Shown here piece after piece: positions 51,194-60,181 of a stretch of 64,000 nucleotides of DNA. Within the stretch, counting starts at the first letter, position 1. Each line of letters opens with the position of its first letter. A program made the translations under genes and the position numbers. Source of the DNA: Iphinoe sp. HA4291-MV1 (GTDB lineage Bacteria; Cyanobacteriota; Cyanobacteriia; Cyanobacteriales; Nostocaceae); NCBI GenBank assembly GCA_019359415.1, contig JAHHHH010000001.1, positions 242,841 through 306,840 on the forward strand, in the 5' to 3' direction. Under the pieces are notes generated by a model that was not told where the DNA came from, searched no databases, and was given only the letters and a program-made list of their open reading frames with translations.

Positions 51194-52219
51194 ATGAAAG
51201 TTGATGTGAATTTTAAAGGAATTTTATCCCAGGATTTATATGTTATTAGAGGAATTGCTATAGTTCTTGTCGTTCTCGGTCATATTATTGGCTATAACCG
51301 TGAGTATGGTATGCGCCAAATTTACAATTCAGACCTATCCGCTCTGGGATGGTTATGTGATTTTATTAATACTTTTCATATGCCAATATTCTTTATTGCT
51401 TCTGGTATAGCTTTTGCTACCTTTAGTAAGAAAGATACCAAGTTTTTAAGTTTTTTTTTGTCTAAGTTTGAAAAACTAATTATTCCTTTAATCTGCTGGT
51501 CACCAATTTATTTTGTTTTTCAATCTTTGTCTAAAGGTAAGCATTTTAGTTTTTTGGATGTCATCAAAGTCATAATCTATCCATATGAAATTTTTTGGTT
51601 TCTCCATGCTCTTATTTTTGCTACTTTTTTATCTTTTACCTGTTTGAAAATTTTCCGATTACAATCAGTTTATTTTACATTATCAATTATTTTATTTGTT
51701 TTAGGTTTTGGTTATTGGAATTTTTTTTATGCTTTAGGTGTATTGAGCGCCTCTTATTTACAGAAACTTAAATTAATTTTAGAGAAGCTTCCACTTTATC
51801 ATATATTATTATTAGGCTCTGTTTGTATCATGACAATGATTTACAGTCATACTATGCTCGCAGTTAAAAATATTGATATTTCTAGAATTATTAATGGACC
51901 AATAGCTTTTTTCTTTCTATACATAGTCTTAAATCTAGGAACAAGAGTACTTTTTCCTAAGCAAGTTGAGAAATTGGTGCACAGAACTAGAAATTATCTA
52001 GTTTATTTAGGAACGCTTAGTATGATTATTTATTTATTTCATGGATATTTTACGCGTAGCACAATAATCTTGATGACTAAGTTATTTCATCTACCTAACC
52101 CGATTTTATATTTTATTGTAGTGAGTTTTATGGGAGTTGTCGGACCTCTAATAATTTATAATTTTCTCAAAGATAGGAGCCAAATATTTATGTATTCAAT
52201 TGGCGGAGCTAAGAAATAG
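51194..52219 (+). CDS. Acyltransferase family 3 membrane protein
   Basis: The 341 residues form about ten transmembrane helices. The N-terminal motif LYVIRGIAIVLVVLGHIIGYNR contains the conserved Arg and the catalytic His of the acyltransferase-3 family (about residues 15-30), and TFHMPIFFIASG follows. The base composition is visibly more AT-rich than neighbouring genes, with many runs of T, which suggests acquisition by transfer. It would add an O-acetyl or similar group to sugar residues of the exported polymer. It differs clearly from the next acyltransferase gene. Confidence 0.88.
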   Translation: MKVDVNFKGILSQDLYVIRGIAIVLVVLGHIIGYNREYGMRQIYNSDLSALGWLCDFINTFHMPIFFIASGIAFATFSKKDTKFLSFFLSKFEKLIIPLICWSPIYFVFQSLSKGKHFSFLDVIKVIIYPYEIFWFLHALIFATFLSFTCLKIFRLQSVYFTLSIILFVLGFGYWNFFYALGVLSASYLQKLKLILEKLPLYHILLLGSVCIMTMIYSHTMLAVKNIDISRIINGPIAFFFLYIVLNLGTRVLFPKQVEKLVHRTRNYLVYLGTLSMIIYLFHGYFTRSTIILMTKLFHLPNPILYFIVVSFMGVVGPLIIYNFLKDRSQIFMYSIGGAKK

Positions 52220-52340
52220 GTATACTTGCAAGTGAAGGAACTAGAAGTAGAAATAACATGACCGGGAAAATGATTTGAAGATTTGGTTGGCTCGTTTTCT
52301 ATCTTGAAACATAAAAATACTAAGGGCATACAGTAAATTT

Positions 52341-53453
52341 ATGACAAGTTACGATTTGACCGAAAATACTGATAATCAATCAAGATATATGACAAAAAAG
52401 AAGCTCAATCTCATTCAGGTTTTTCGAGGTGTTGCTGCATTACTTGTCGTGCTAGCTCACGGAGATCTCATATTTCATCAAAATCTTAATCGAGATTTTT
52501 TATTTGACATATTTGGCTTTGGTGGTTCAGGCGTAGATTTCTTTTTTGTCTTAAGCGGCTTTATTATTTTTTATGTTAACCAAAATGATATTGGTAAACC
52601 CTTTAAATTAAGAGAATTTTTCTTCAAAAGATTTGTGCGTATTTACCCAATTTATTGGATAGTGTTGACGGGTAAGCTGTTAGCTTCTGTGAATTCGCTT
52701 TACTCAAACACGCAGGAACTTAACCTAATTGATTATATCAAAGCTTATTTACTCTTTCCCCAAGATAGAACTATTTTATCTAAGAGTTTCCTTGGGGTTA
52801 GCTGGACACTGAGCTATGAGATTTTTTTCTATCTGATTTTCTGCCTGTTAATTTTCCTGAAGCCCAAGTTCTACACACCGATAATTCTGACATGGTTTGC
52901 AGGAATATTTTTAAATTTAATAGGTATTATTCAGCCTCCTCAAAATAGCGTTCTTCTTCAGTTTCTTTTGAGCGAATTGCACATAGAATTTTTCTTGGGA
53001 GTTTTAGCCGCCTATTTTGTCTCCCACTATAGGATTAGCTATGGCAAACAGCTACTTTTTGTAGGTCTTTTTTTGTATACTTTAGCAGCAATCAACTATT
53101 ATTACAAAATTTTTCCATTATCTAAAATTATAACCTTTGGTATACCCTCAACCACACTTGTCGTTGGTGCAGCAGCCTTGGAAATGACGAAATCAATCAA
53201 TATTCCCTTTGTGCTAATTTTGTTAGGTGATGCATCGTACTCTATTTACCTCATACATGGGTTTGTAATGAATAATTTCACCAAAGTTGCTATTAAGTTA
53301 GAAATAGTAGATTTCCTCACTCAAAATCCTTTGCTCTTTAGTTTGTTTGCCATTGTCAATGCGATCGCTGCTGTCTTTGTTGGAATAACTATGTATCTAT
53401 ATATAGAAAAACCAGTGATTTCACTTTTAAGACACCAAGTACCAAGATCGTAA
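52341..53453 (+). CDS. Acyltransferase family 3 membrane protein
   Basis: This 370-residue protein has the OafA-like start LNLIQVFRGVAALLVVLAHG (Arg and His in place, about residues 24-43), then GSGVDFFFVLSGFII and a series of about ten transmembrane helices. The ending has LGDASYSIYLIHGFVMN and YIEKPV, both usual for the family. It is moderately AT-rich. A second modification enzyme next to the first suggests two O-acyl decorations or two acceptors in the polymer. The start at 52341 is supported by the frame, but a shorter form from MTKKKLN is possible. Confidence 0.9.
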   Translation: MTSYDLTENTDNQSRYMTKKKLNLIQVFRGVAALLVVLAHGDLIFHQNLNRDFLFDIFGFGGSGVDFFFVLSGFIIFYVNQNDIGKPFKLREFFFKRFVRIYPIYWIVLTGKLLASVNSLYSNTQELNLIDYIKAYLLFPQDRTILSKSFLGVSWTLSYEIFFYLIFCLLIFLKPKFYTPIILTWFAGIFLNLIGIIQPPQNSVLLQFLLSELHIEFFLGVLAAYFVSHYRISYGKQLLFVGLFLYTLAAINYYYKIFPLSKIITFGIPSTTLVVGAAALEMTKSINIPFVLILLGDASYSIYLIHGFVMNNFTKVAIKLEIVDFLTQNPLLFSLFAIVNAIAAVFVGITMYLYIEKPVISLLRHQVPRS

Positions 53454-53578
53454 GCTAATGCGCTTTTACAGTACATTGTTCGTGCGTAAAGTACAATGCT
53501 GAAGTCTAAAAGCCAAACAGAAAGCCCTTCTGACTTCTGACGCCTCTATTCTGCTGTAAATTGCATTGTTAAAAAACT

Positions 53579-54772
53579 ATGACGCACCAGTCTATCAGTT
53601 CCTCTAGTAATCCTCAATTGATGAATGTCGAGGACAGGCACAAATACCGAATTGCACTAGTGCATCCCAGTACCGGAGTTAACTGGAGTGGTGGAGCAGA
53701 AATTATGGCAATTGAACTGACTCGCCGCCTCAGTTCCTACTTTGAAGTCGAGCTGCTTAGTGGCGCTGATTGTGGATCTTTTAGCCACCCCATTCCATGT
53801 ATTCCCCGTTCCTATGCTTATCATGCTGTACGTCACCCTCTCATTGCGCCCTTGGTGCGTAAATTCTCAACTCCTGAGATTGTGTTGGAACATCTAACCA
53901 GTTTCTTCCCTTGCTTGCTCCGCTTGCTTAGGCATCCCGCTGACCTCATTTTTCCTCACAATGATTATGGTGGATTGGCAATGGCAGCTTGTGTCAGAGC
54001 ACTGACAGGTACACCGATACTTTTTACTGAACACAATAGCTTAAATGCAGATGGGAAATGTTTGCAGCGGAATCTTCGTTTTCGTCCGGATCGCCTTGTT
54101 GTGTTGGATGAAGCGACAGCTGCATTCGCCCATAACTTAAAACCAACACAACCGATAAGTGTTATTCCCAATGGTGTGAATCTTGAGCGATTTACACCAG
54201 AAGGAACAACTATTAATCTTGGGTTATCAAAACCAATAGCGCTGTGTGTCGCTAGTTTAAGCCGGAAGAATCATAAGCGAGTTGAACTAGCCATTCAAGC
54301 AGTGGCTCGTTTACCTCACGTTAGTCTTTTTATATGTGGGGACGGATCCGATCGCGCATACTTTCAAGCGCTAGGAGACCAGTTGCTAGGACCACAACGG
54401 TTTGCCATTCGGACTTTCTCCCATGACCAGATGCCTGAAGTTTACCGTAGTGTGAATGTCTTTACACTCCCTTCTATTCACGAGCCATTTGGGCTTGTCT
54501 ATTTAGAAGCAATGGCTAGTGGTTTGCCAGTTGTCGCTACTGATGACCAGATGCGGCAATATATTGTCAATAATAGTGGAATTCTATGTGATGTCACTAA
54601 TCTAGATAGCTACACAACCGCCATTAAAGACACGCTCAGTGGTCACTGGAGTGTAGGTGCAAGACTGAATGCTGCTCGCTTTAGTTGGGATATCATAGCA
54701 TTGCGTTATCGCGATGTGATTTTAGAAACGATTTTGCAATCCAAGAAAGAATTGCCATTACCAACTCATTGA
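53579..54772 (+). CDS. Glycosyltransferase family 4
   Basis: The 397-residue GT-B enzyme has an N-terminal glycine loop (HPSTGVNWSGGAEIMAIEL), VIPNGVNLERF near residue 195, the donor region ALCVASLSRKNHKRVELAIQA and VFTLPSIHEPFGLVYLEAMA (E-x7-E). The last motif has HEPFG, the form seen in many GT4 enzymes. It is 125 bases downstream of the acyltransferase gene and 65 bases upstream of the first GT2 gene. The transferred sugar is unknown. Confidence 0.9.
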   Translation: MTHQSISSSSNPQLMNVEDRHKYRIALVHPSTGVNWSGGAEIMAIELTRRLSSYFEVELLSGADCGSFSHPIPCIPRSYAYHAVRHPLIAPLVRKFSTPEIVLEHLTSFFPCLLRLLRHPADLIFPHNDYGGLAMAACVRALTGTPILFTEHNSLNADGKCLQRNLRFRPDRLVVLDEATAAFAHNLKPTQPISVIPNGVNLERFTPEGTTINLGLSKPIALCVASLSRKNHKRVELAIQAVARLPHVSLFICGDGSDRAYFQALGDQLLGPQRFAIRTFSHDQMPEVYRSVNVFTLPSIHEPFGLVYLEAMASGLPVVATDDQMRQYIVNNSGILCDVTNLDSYTTAIKDTLSGHWSVGARLNAARFSWDIIALRYRDVILETILQSKKELPLPTH

Positions 54773-54837
54773 ACAAGGAACTCTTAAGAAGGAATAAAGG
54801 TGTACCTAGCTGAGCAAAAATTAAATAGGAGGGTTAT

Positions 54838-55821
54838 ATGCCAAAAGTTTCTGTTATTATCCCAGCTTACAATGCTGTAGCTTACTTAAGAGAAACTGTG
54901 GAGAGTGTTCTGAAGCAAACATTCACAGATTTTGAAGTGTTAGTTATTGATGATGGAAGTTCTGATGGAACAGTGGAGTGGGTTTCTCAAATAAAAGATC
55001 CACGAGTTCGACTGATTTCACAACAAAACCAAGGTTCATCTGGAGCACGTAATACAGGGATTACTGCTGCTACTGGTGAGTATATCGCGCTTTTGGACGC
55101 TGATGATATTTGGGAGTCAACCAAACTGGAAAAGCAAGTACGTTACTTAAAAGAAAACCCATCAGTAGGTTTGGTTGATACCTGGACAGTTTTAATTGAT
55201 CAGCAAGGTAAGTCCACAGGGAGAATTGTTGTTTCCCATGCAGAGGGAGACGACGTATGGAAGCAGCTTATCCAGTTTAAAACAGTATGCTGTTGTGACA
55301 GCACACCCTTAATTCGTCGCAGTTGTTTTGAAATGGTAGGGTTATTTAACCGAGAATTACCATTTCTTGAAGATTTAGATTTATGGATTCGCCTTGCTTG
55401 GCAATATCGTTTTGCAGTCATTAAAGAACCCTTAGTTCGGTATCGTCAGCATCCAGGTAGTAAGTCTACAAATTGTCAAGGAACTTTGGAGGCTTTTCGT
55501 ATAATTATCGAGAAAGCTTTTGAGTCAGTTCCCGCAGAATTACTACCTTTAAGAGAAAGAGGATATGGTCGTATTCATCTCTACCTAGCTTGGAGAGCTA
55601 TCAACAATAAAGATTACGACCAAGCGCTGCATTTTAATTATCAAGCGATCGCTCATTATCCGCAACTTATCTTTTCTTGGGATTTCATCCGCCAAACCAT
55701 AGCTTTAACACTCTTAAAAAGATTTGGTCATCAAACTTATGACAGAGTGAAAACACTTATCCAAGCACTACGACGACGCACGTCAAGGACTCATGGGCAA
55801 TGGGGAATAGGAAATCAGTGA
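54838..55821 (+). CDS. Glycosyltransferase family 2 (paralogue A)
   Basis: The 327-residue GT-A enzyme starts MPKVSVIIPAYNAVAYLRETV, with VIDDGSSDGT (donor Asp), the DxD-type LDADDIWE (about residues 87-94) and an acceptor region with EDLDLWIRLAWQYRF. A very good ribosome binding site (AGGAGG) precedes the ATG. The next gene encodes a close paralogue: the two share most of their first 220 residues, so they arose by tandem duplication. No transmembrane helices are seen, so it should work at the cytoplasmic face. Confidence 0.93.
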   Translation: MPKVSVIIPAYNAVAYLRETVESVLKQTFTDFEVLVIDDGSSDGTVEWVSQIKDPRVRLISQQNQGSSGARNTGITAATGEYIALLDADDIWESTKLEKQVRYLKENPSVGLVDTWTVLIDQQGKSTGRIVVSHAEGDDVWKQLIQFKTVCCCDSTPLIRRSCFEMVGLFNRELPFLEDLDLWIRLAWQYRFAVIKEPLVRYRQHPGSKSTNCQGTLEAFRIIIEKAFESVPAELLPLRERGYGRIHLYLAWRAINNKDYDQALHFNYQAIAHYPQLIFSWDFIRQTIALTLLKRFGHQTYDRVKTLIQALRRRTSRTHGQWGIGNQ

Positions 55822-55959
55822 ACAGTGAAGGAGTCAGAAGTCACCGAGTCAGAAGTCAGGAAACTAAATTCTTTATTTCTTCCTTCTGAATCAAGAATTG
55901 CTGTATTGGTGAATTCTTCCTCAAATTGATAACTAATAACTGTTAAAAAGTTAAAGAAT

Positions 55960-56922
55960 ATGCCTAAAGTTACTGTTATTATCCCGGCATATAATGCCAT
56001 GAAATATCTCCCAGAAACAGTGGAGAGTGTTTTGAAGCAGACACTGACAGATTTTGAAGTCTTGATTATTAATGATGGTAGTTCTGATGGAATTGTTGAA
56101 TGGGCTTCTCAAATCATAGACTCGCGAGTCAGATTAATTTCCCAAGAAAATCAAGGCACAGCTACGGCAAGAAACAAGGGTATTGTTGAGTCTAAAGGCG
56201 AATACATTGCCTTTTTAGATGCTGATGACATTTGGGAACCAACTAAGTTAGAAAAACAAGTCCAATGTTTAGATAATAATCCCTTGGTAGGTCTTGTCGA
56301 TGCTTGGACAGCTTTTATAGAGGAGAATGGCAATTCCACAGGTTTAGTGATGAAGCACGATACCGAGGGTGATGTCTACAAGGAGGTTGTGGAAACATGT
56401 GATAGCACGGTGTGTTGTGGAAGTTCACCCATGATACGTCGTTCTTGTTTCGACACTGTTGGCTTATTTGACCGGGAGAGCTACATTGAAGATGTGGATA
56501 TGTGGATACGTATTGCCATTCGCTATCACTATGCAGTGGTTAAAGAGCCTTTAGTGAAATATCGTATGCACCCAAACAACAAATCAAAAGATTGCCAATC
56601 AATGTTCAGAGGTTTTCGGCAGTTAATTGAGAAAACCTATAAATCTCTACCTACAGAAATTCTGTATCTCAGACCTCGAAGCTATGGACGATTGTATGTT
56701 TTTCTAGCCTGGAGATCGATAGACACAAAAGATTATCAACAGGCTTTTTATTATAGTAAGCAAGCATTTGCAATTTACCCTCAACTACTTTTCCATCCGT
56801 GGTTTACTCGCCTAAATATAGCGATCGCGGTGCTTTGGTTGCTGGGACCCAATGGATACGATACAATAAGGTCTTTTAATCGTAACTTACGCCGACGCTT
56901 GTTTGCTCGTACAACAACATGA
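55960..56922 (+). CDS. Glycosyltransferase family 2 (paralogue B)
   Basis: The 320 residues are closely related to the preceding gene product: MPKVTVIIPAYNAMKYLPETV, IINDGSSDGIVEW, FLDADDIWEPTKLEKQV and EDVDMWIRIAIRYHYAVVKEP. The copies differ mostly in the region before the acceptor site, which may mean a changed acceptor. A 138-base STRR-containing spacer separates them, consistent with a repeat-mediated duplication. It should add a sugar in the same polymer pathway. Confidence 0.93.
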   Translation: MPKVTVIIPAYNAMKYLPETVESVLKQTLTDFEVLIINDGSSDGIVEWASQIIDSRVRLISQENQGTATARNKGIVESKGEYIAFLDADDIWEPTKLEKQVQCLDNNPLVGLVDAWTAFIEENGNSTGLVMKHDTEGDVYKEVVETCDSTVCCGSSPMIRRSCFDTVGLFDRESYIEDVDMWIRIAIRYHYAVVKEPLVKYRMHPNNKSKDCQSMFRGFRQLIEKTYKSLPTEILYLRPRSYGRLYVFLAWRSIDTKDYQQAFYYSKQAFAIYPQLLFHPWFTRLNIAIAVLWLLGPNGYDTIRSFNRNLRRRLFARTTT

Positions 56923-57011
56923 TTAAGCAAGAACTCAAGATTCAGAATGCAGAAGAATTTTGTGTTCTGAATACTTTGCAAAAGTAAAACTCATTCATTT
57001 TTGGAGTCGTC

Positions 57012-58397
57012 GTGGGATTGCGTACTAAAGTCATCAAAGGCGGAGCCTTGATGGTTATACGTCAAGCTTTAGGTATCTTACTCAGCTTAATTGGTGTATT
57101 ATTCATCACTAGAGTCATTGGACCGACCGAGTACGGACTTTATGGAGTGGGTTATGGGATTGTAAGCTTCCTCGGTGGTTTGGGTATATGGGGTTTAGAT
57201 GTTTATTTACTACGTAAAACATCTACCCCAGAGCAACAGGATTATGACCAAGTTTTTACTCTGTTGCTATGTATTAGCAGTGTCTTTACACTCAGTCTTG
57301 TATTAGGACAACACATTATTGCCCAGATGTTGAAACTTCCACAAGTCGCACCACTCTTGGCAACATTGGGTTTAACGCTACCTATTTCTCTGTTAAATCT
57401 GCCTTTGACAATCAAACTGGATCGAGACTTAAATTTCCAGCGTGTCGCCTACATTGAGTTAATCAGTCAAATTAGCTACTATGTGATAGCGTTACCCCTA
57501 GCACATCAAGGGGCTGGTGCTTGGGCTCCTGTTAGTGGTTTGTGGCTACAGCAAATCACGATGGTTGTGCTAACTTTCTTTAGTACCAATCTGCGCCCAC
57601 GCTTATGCTGGAAGCCCAGTTTAATACGGGAGATGTTGGCGTATGGTTTGAGTTACTCAAGCTCAACTTGGGTTTGGCAATTGCGATCGCTCGTCAATCC
57701 AGTTATTGTAGGACGTTTTGCTGGGGCTGAAGCTGTTGGTTTTGTGGCTTTGGCAATTCGCTTAGCAGAAATGCTTGCTTTTGCTAAGTCTGTCACCTGG
57801 CGTTTGGCTATGGCAGCGCTTGCTAAGTTAGAAAATGATTCATTTCGCCTACGCAAGAGTATTGAAGAGGGAATGCGTCTACAAGCACTAGCTGTTGGTT
57901 TGCCGATGGCTGCTTTTGCAATAGCAGCTCCTGTTATATTACCACTCGTTTTTGGGAAAGATTGGACTCCAGTGCTGTACATCTTTCCGTTAATTGCTAT
58001 TGGCTATATTTTCAATTCCATCTTTAACTTACATTCGTCAGTCCTCTATCTTCTGGGTAAAAATCTTCTGGTTACTTGGTTTCATGCAGCACACATAGCA
58101 CTTTTTGCAGGAAGTACTTTTTTACTCGTACCGTACTTGGGGATGGTGGGTTATGGCTGGGCTGAGATTGCTGCATTAGCGAGTTATATCGTCATTCATA
58201 TATACACGGCAAAACAGATAGGTAGTCCAAATTACACAGTAGCTCTTAGTTGGTTTACTATATCAGTTGCTGTTCTGATTTTGAGTACAGTCAACGAAAC
58301 AGTCCGTTACCTGTCTTTTGTGTTGTTGCTACTTCCACTTATCTCCAGTAGAGAGAGAAATAGCTTGATTGGTTATTTTCAAATACTGAAATCTTAG
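57012..58397 (+). CDS. Polysaccharide flippase (Wzx/MATE-like)
   Basis: The 461-residue protein has about 12-14 transmembrane helices. Its start is typical of the oligosaccharide flippase family (GALMVIRQALGILLSLIGVLFITRVIGPTEYG, shown as GVLFITRVIGPTEYG), with WGLDVYLLRKTSTPEQQ following. It would carry lipid-linked repeat units across the cytoplasmic membrane for the Wzy-like polymerase. The start is a GTG. It closes the cluster; a dispersed repeat and a palindrome follow the stop codon. Confidence 0.92.
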   Translation: MGLRTKVIKGGALMVIRQALGILLSLIGVLFITRVIGPTEYGLYGVGYGIVSFLGGLGIWGLDVYLLRKTSTPEQQDYDQVFTLLLCISSVFTLSLVLGQHIIAQMLKLPQVAPLLATLGLTLPISLLNLPLTIKLDRDLNFQRVAYIELISQISYYVIALPLAHQGAGAWAPVSGLWLQQITMVVLTFFSTNLRPRLCWKPSLIREMLAYGLSYSSSTWVWQLRSLVNPVIVGRFAGAEAVGFVALAIRLAEMLAFAKSVTWRLAMAALAKLENDSFRLRKSIEEGMRLQALAVGLPMAAFAIAAPVILPLVFGKDWTPVLYIFPLIAIGYIFNSIFNLHSSVLYLLGKNLLVTWFHAAHIALFAGSTFLLVPYLGMVGYGWAEIAALASYIVIHIYTAKQIGSPNYTVALSWFTISVAVLILSTVNETVRYLSFVLLLLPLISSRERNSLIGYFQILKS

Positions 58398-58402
58398 AGG
58401 CT

Positions 58403-58525
58403 AGTACCGCAAGACGGAAGTCAAAAGTCACTCATTCAAAAGTCAAAAGAAAGAATCAAGATGCTGCAAGCTTTTTATATCTTTCGGATGGTAGCTTTAT
58501 TTCCGCTGCGACGTACTAGTACTCA
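58403..58525 (+). repeat. Dispersed intergenic repeat, copy 2 (partner at 9737-9973)
   Basis: The ends TAGTACCGC and GTACTAGTA, the AGTCAAAAGTCA heptads and the block GGTAGCTTTATTTCCGC match copy 1 in order. The middle parts differ in length. Confidence 0.5.
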
Positions 58526-58553
58526 ACCACACAAGTTTTGATAAGTTATCACC

Positions 58554-58582
58554 AAACCGGGTTTCTTAAAGAAACCCGGTTT
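58554..58582. repeat. Perfect palindrome with GAAACCCGG arms
   Basis: AAACCGGGTTTCTT and AAGAAACCCGGTTT form a 14-bp stem around one base. The same core is found at 38951-38986. It may terminate the polysaccharide transcript. Confidence 0.85.
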
Positions 58583-58805
58583 CTAGCCCTCACTACCTGT
58601 CAGGCGTTGCTGTGACGGACTACTAACTTGAAAATAGAATTCAGTAATGCTTGCAGTAGGGGCTTGGGATTCACCACATTATTGTTGACCACTGATACCA
58701 TTTCATTTTAATGTTGATATATAACATGGGCAGGCACTGGGGAAGGGCGAGTAGGGGGAGTGAAATGTATCATGATTTTCGTGAAAGAGTTTGAATCAGA
58801 GATGA

Positions 58806-58968
58806 GCATGGGGGCAAGAAGAAAGCCCCAAGTCATCCGTCACTAGCACAGCAGTCAGAATGACTCCTTGGCGGAGGGGAGCCGTCTTTGCTCCTGACTG
58901 CTTATGCAGGTCAAGTACATTGCAGAATTGAAATCTCAGTCGTAATATAACTGAGATTGCCTTTTTTC
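58806..58968 (+). ncRNA. Structured 5' leader with terminator hairpin upstream of tandem mscS genes (candidate riboswitch or attenuator)
   Basis: Hairpin TGGGGGC/GCCCCA (58809-58830) is followed by GCAGTCAG/CTGACTGC (58851-58901). That stem encloses two small stems, CTCC/GGAG and GAGC/GCTC, forming a three-way junction. Next comes the Rho-independent terminator AATCTCAGT/ACTGAGATT with GCCTTTTTTC (58932-58968). The mscS start lies 75 bases further on. The order aptamer-like junction, terminator and gene is that of a transcription-attenuating leader. I cannot assign it to a known riboswitch class. Confidence 0.55.
58932..58968 (+). terminator. Rho-independent terminator upstream of the first mscS gene
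   Basis: The 9-bp stem AATCTCAGT/ACTGAGATT with a 9-base loop is followed by GCCTTTTTTC. Confidence 0.88.
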
Positions 58969-59042
58969 TTACTATCTGAAATCGTTTATTGTCATACAAC
59001 TTTGAACCAACAAGAATTACGTGTAAAGGAGTTGATTAGATT

Positions 59043-60155
59043 TTGGATATCACTCTCTTCTCTGAAACAGTTCGAGATAATTTTCTTCCTTTGGTCATTA
59101 TTGCCTGTGGCATAGGGGTAGCAGTCAGTTTTTTTGCTCTGTTATTTCTTTTAGCTTTCTTATTTAAGAAAATGACTGAATTCATGACAACTCGCTTCTT
59201 ATCTTCTGAAGGAAGAAGAATGTATAACAAAGTTGTTTCTTCCTATCAAAATTTGTTGGTCTTAACTGTCGTCTTAGTTCTGATTGACTTGACTTTGTTA
59301 CTGATTCCCAAACCTAATTGGCTTAACTACCTCGAATTTCCTCTGGCGTTGTTAGTTGCGATTACAGCTGGCTGGTTAACCTCTCGCTTGTTTGAGAAAT
59401 TCTATGAGGCTTACTTGCAAGAAAATGCTCTCAACCGCAAAATCAACGGTGAGTTACTGGTTGTAGGTAATATCATCGCCGATACAGCTATTTTTCTCGT
59501 TATTTTCTTCATTTTTGCTCAGACTCACCAAATCAACGTCTTAGGTTTGACAGCAAGTTTAGGACTTGGGGGATTAGCTATTGCTTTTGCAGCACAACAG
59601 ACTTTGCAACAGTTGTTGGGTGGAATCGTACTCTATATTGACCGACCTTTTGTCATTGATGACTATATCGGTTTACCGGATGGCACATTTGGTAGAGTCG
59701 AATCCATTGGGTTACGTTCCACTAAGATTCGTAATTCTGGCAAAGGAACTTTAACTATAGTTCCCAATAGTTCTCTTACAAACATGAGTATCGAGAACTT
59801 CACGGGAGCTAAAAAAGTCGTTTCTCTGGTTTATCTAACTTTCTATCGAGAAGTGCTGGAAGATGAAAGAGCTTTGATTCGTCAAGTCATATTAGAAAGT
59901 ACCAGAGAGATTTTCGGTATTGACTCTCGCAACACGGATGCGACATTTAAAGATATTATCCAAGAGGGAAAAGCCAATATGACTCAGGCTCAAATAAACT
60001 TTTTCATTCTTGGTTCTGGTGAGATGTCAATGGAGATGCGCCGCCAGTTGCTAGATATGGCGAAACAAAGCATAGCTGTGCGATTAAAAGAGTATGGTAT
60101 TGCTTTCGATCTAGAAGAAAGACCGATTGATGTTGATGCACCCATTACTATCTAA
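59043..60155 (+). CDS. MscS-family mechanosensitive channel (1 of 2)
   Basis: The 370-residue protein has several N-terminal transmembrane helices. The pore helix follows with GLTASLGLGGLAIAFAAQQTLQQLLGG (about residues 170-196; here GLGGLAIAFAAQQTLQQLL), then the beta domain (DRPFVIDDYIGLPDGTFGRVESIGLRSTKIR) with VPNSSLTNMSIEN, and a C-terminal alpha/beta part. It releases solutes under hypo-osmotic stress through the plasma membrane. The start is a TTG with AAAGGAG 11 bases upstream; no ATG is available. A structured leader with a terminator precedes it. A paralogue follows after 26 bases, so the two form an operon. Confidence 0.92.
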   Translation: MDITLFSETVRDNFLPLVIIACGIGVAVSFFALLFLLAFLFKKMTEFMTTRFLSSEGRRMYNKVVSSYQNLLVLTVVLVLIDLTLLLIPKPNWLNYLEFPLALLVAITAGWLTSRLFEKFYEAYLQENALNRKINGELLVVGNIIADTAIFLVIFFIFAQTHQINVLGLTASLGLGGLAIAFAAQQTLQQLLGGIVLYIDRPFVIDDYIGLPDGTFGRVESIGLRSTKIRNSGKGTLTIVPNSSLTNMSIENFTGAKKVVSLVYLTFYREVLEDERALIRQVILESTREIFGIDSRNTDATFKDIIQEGKANMTQAQINFFILGSGEMSMEMRRQLLDMAKQSIAVRLKEYGIAFDLEERPIDVDAPITI

Positions 60156-60181
60156 CTATCTAATTTAACTCTTGGGCTGAA

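Noticed and set aside
58806-58968. Known riboswitch class (cobalamin, fluoride, manganese, guanidine, glutamine)
   Set aside because: None of the core consensus motifs that I know for these classes is present, so the leader is left unclassified.
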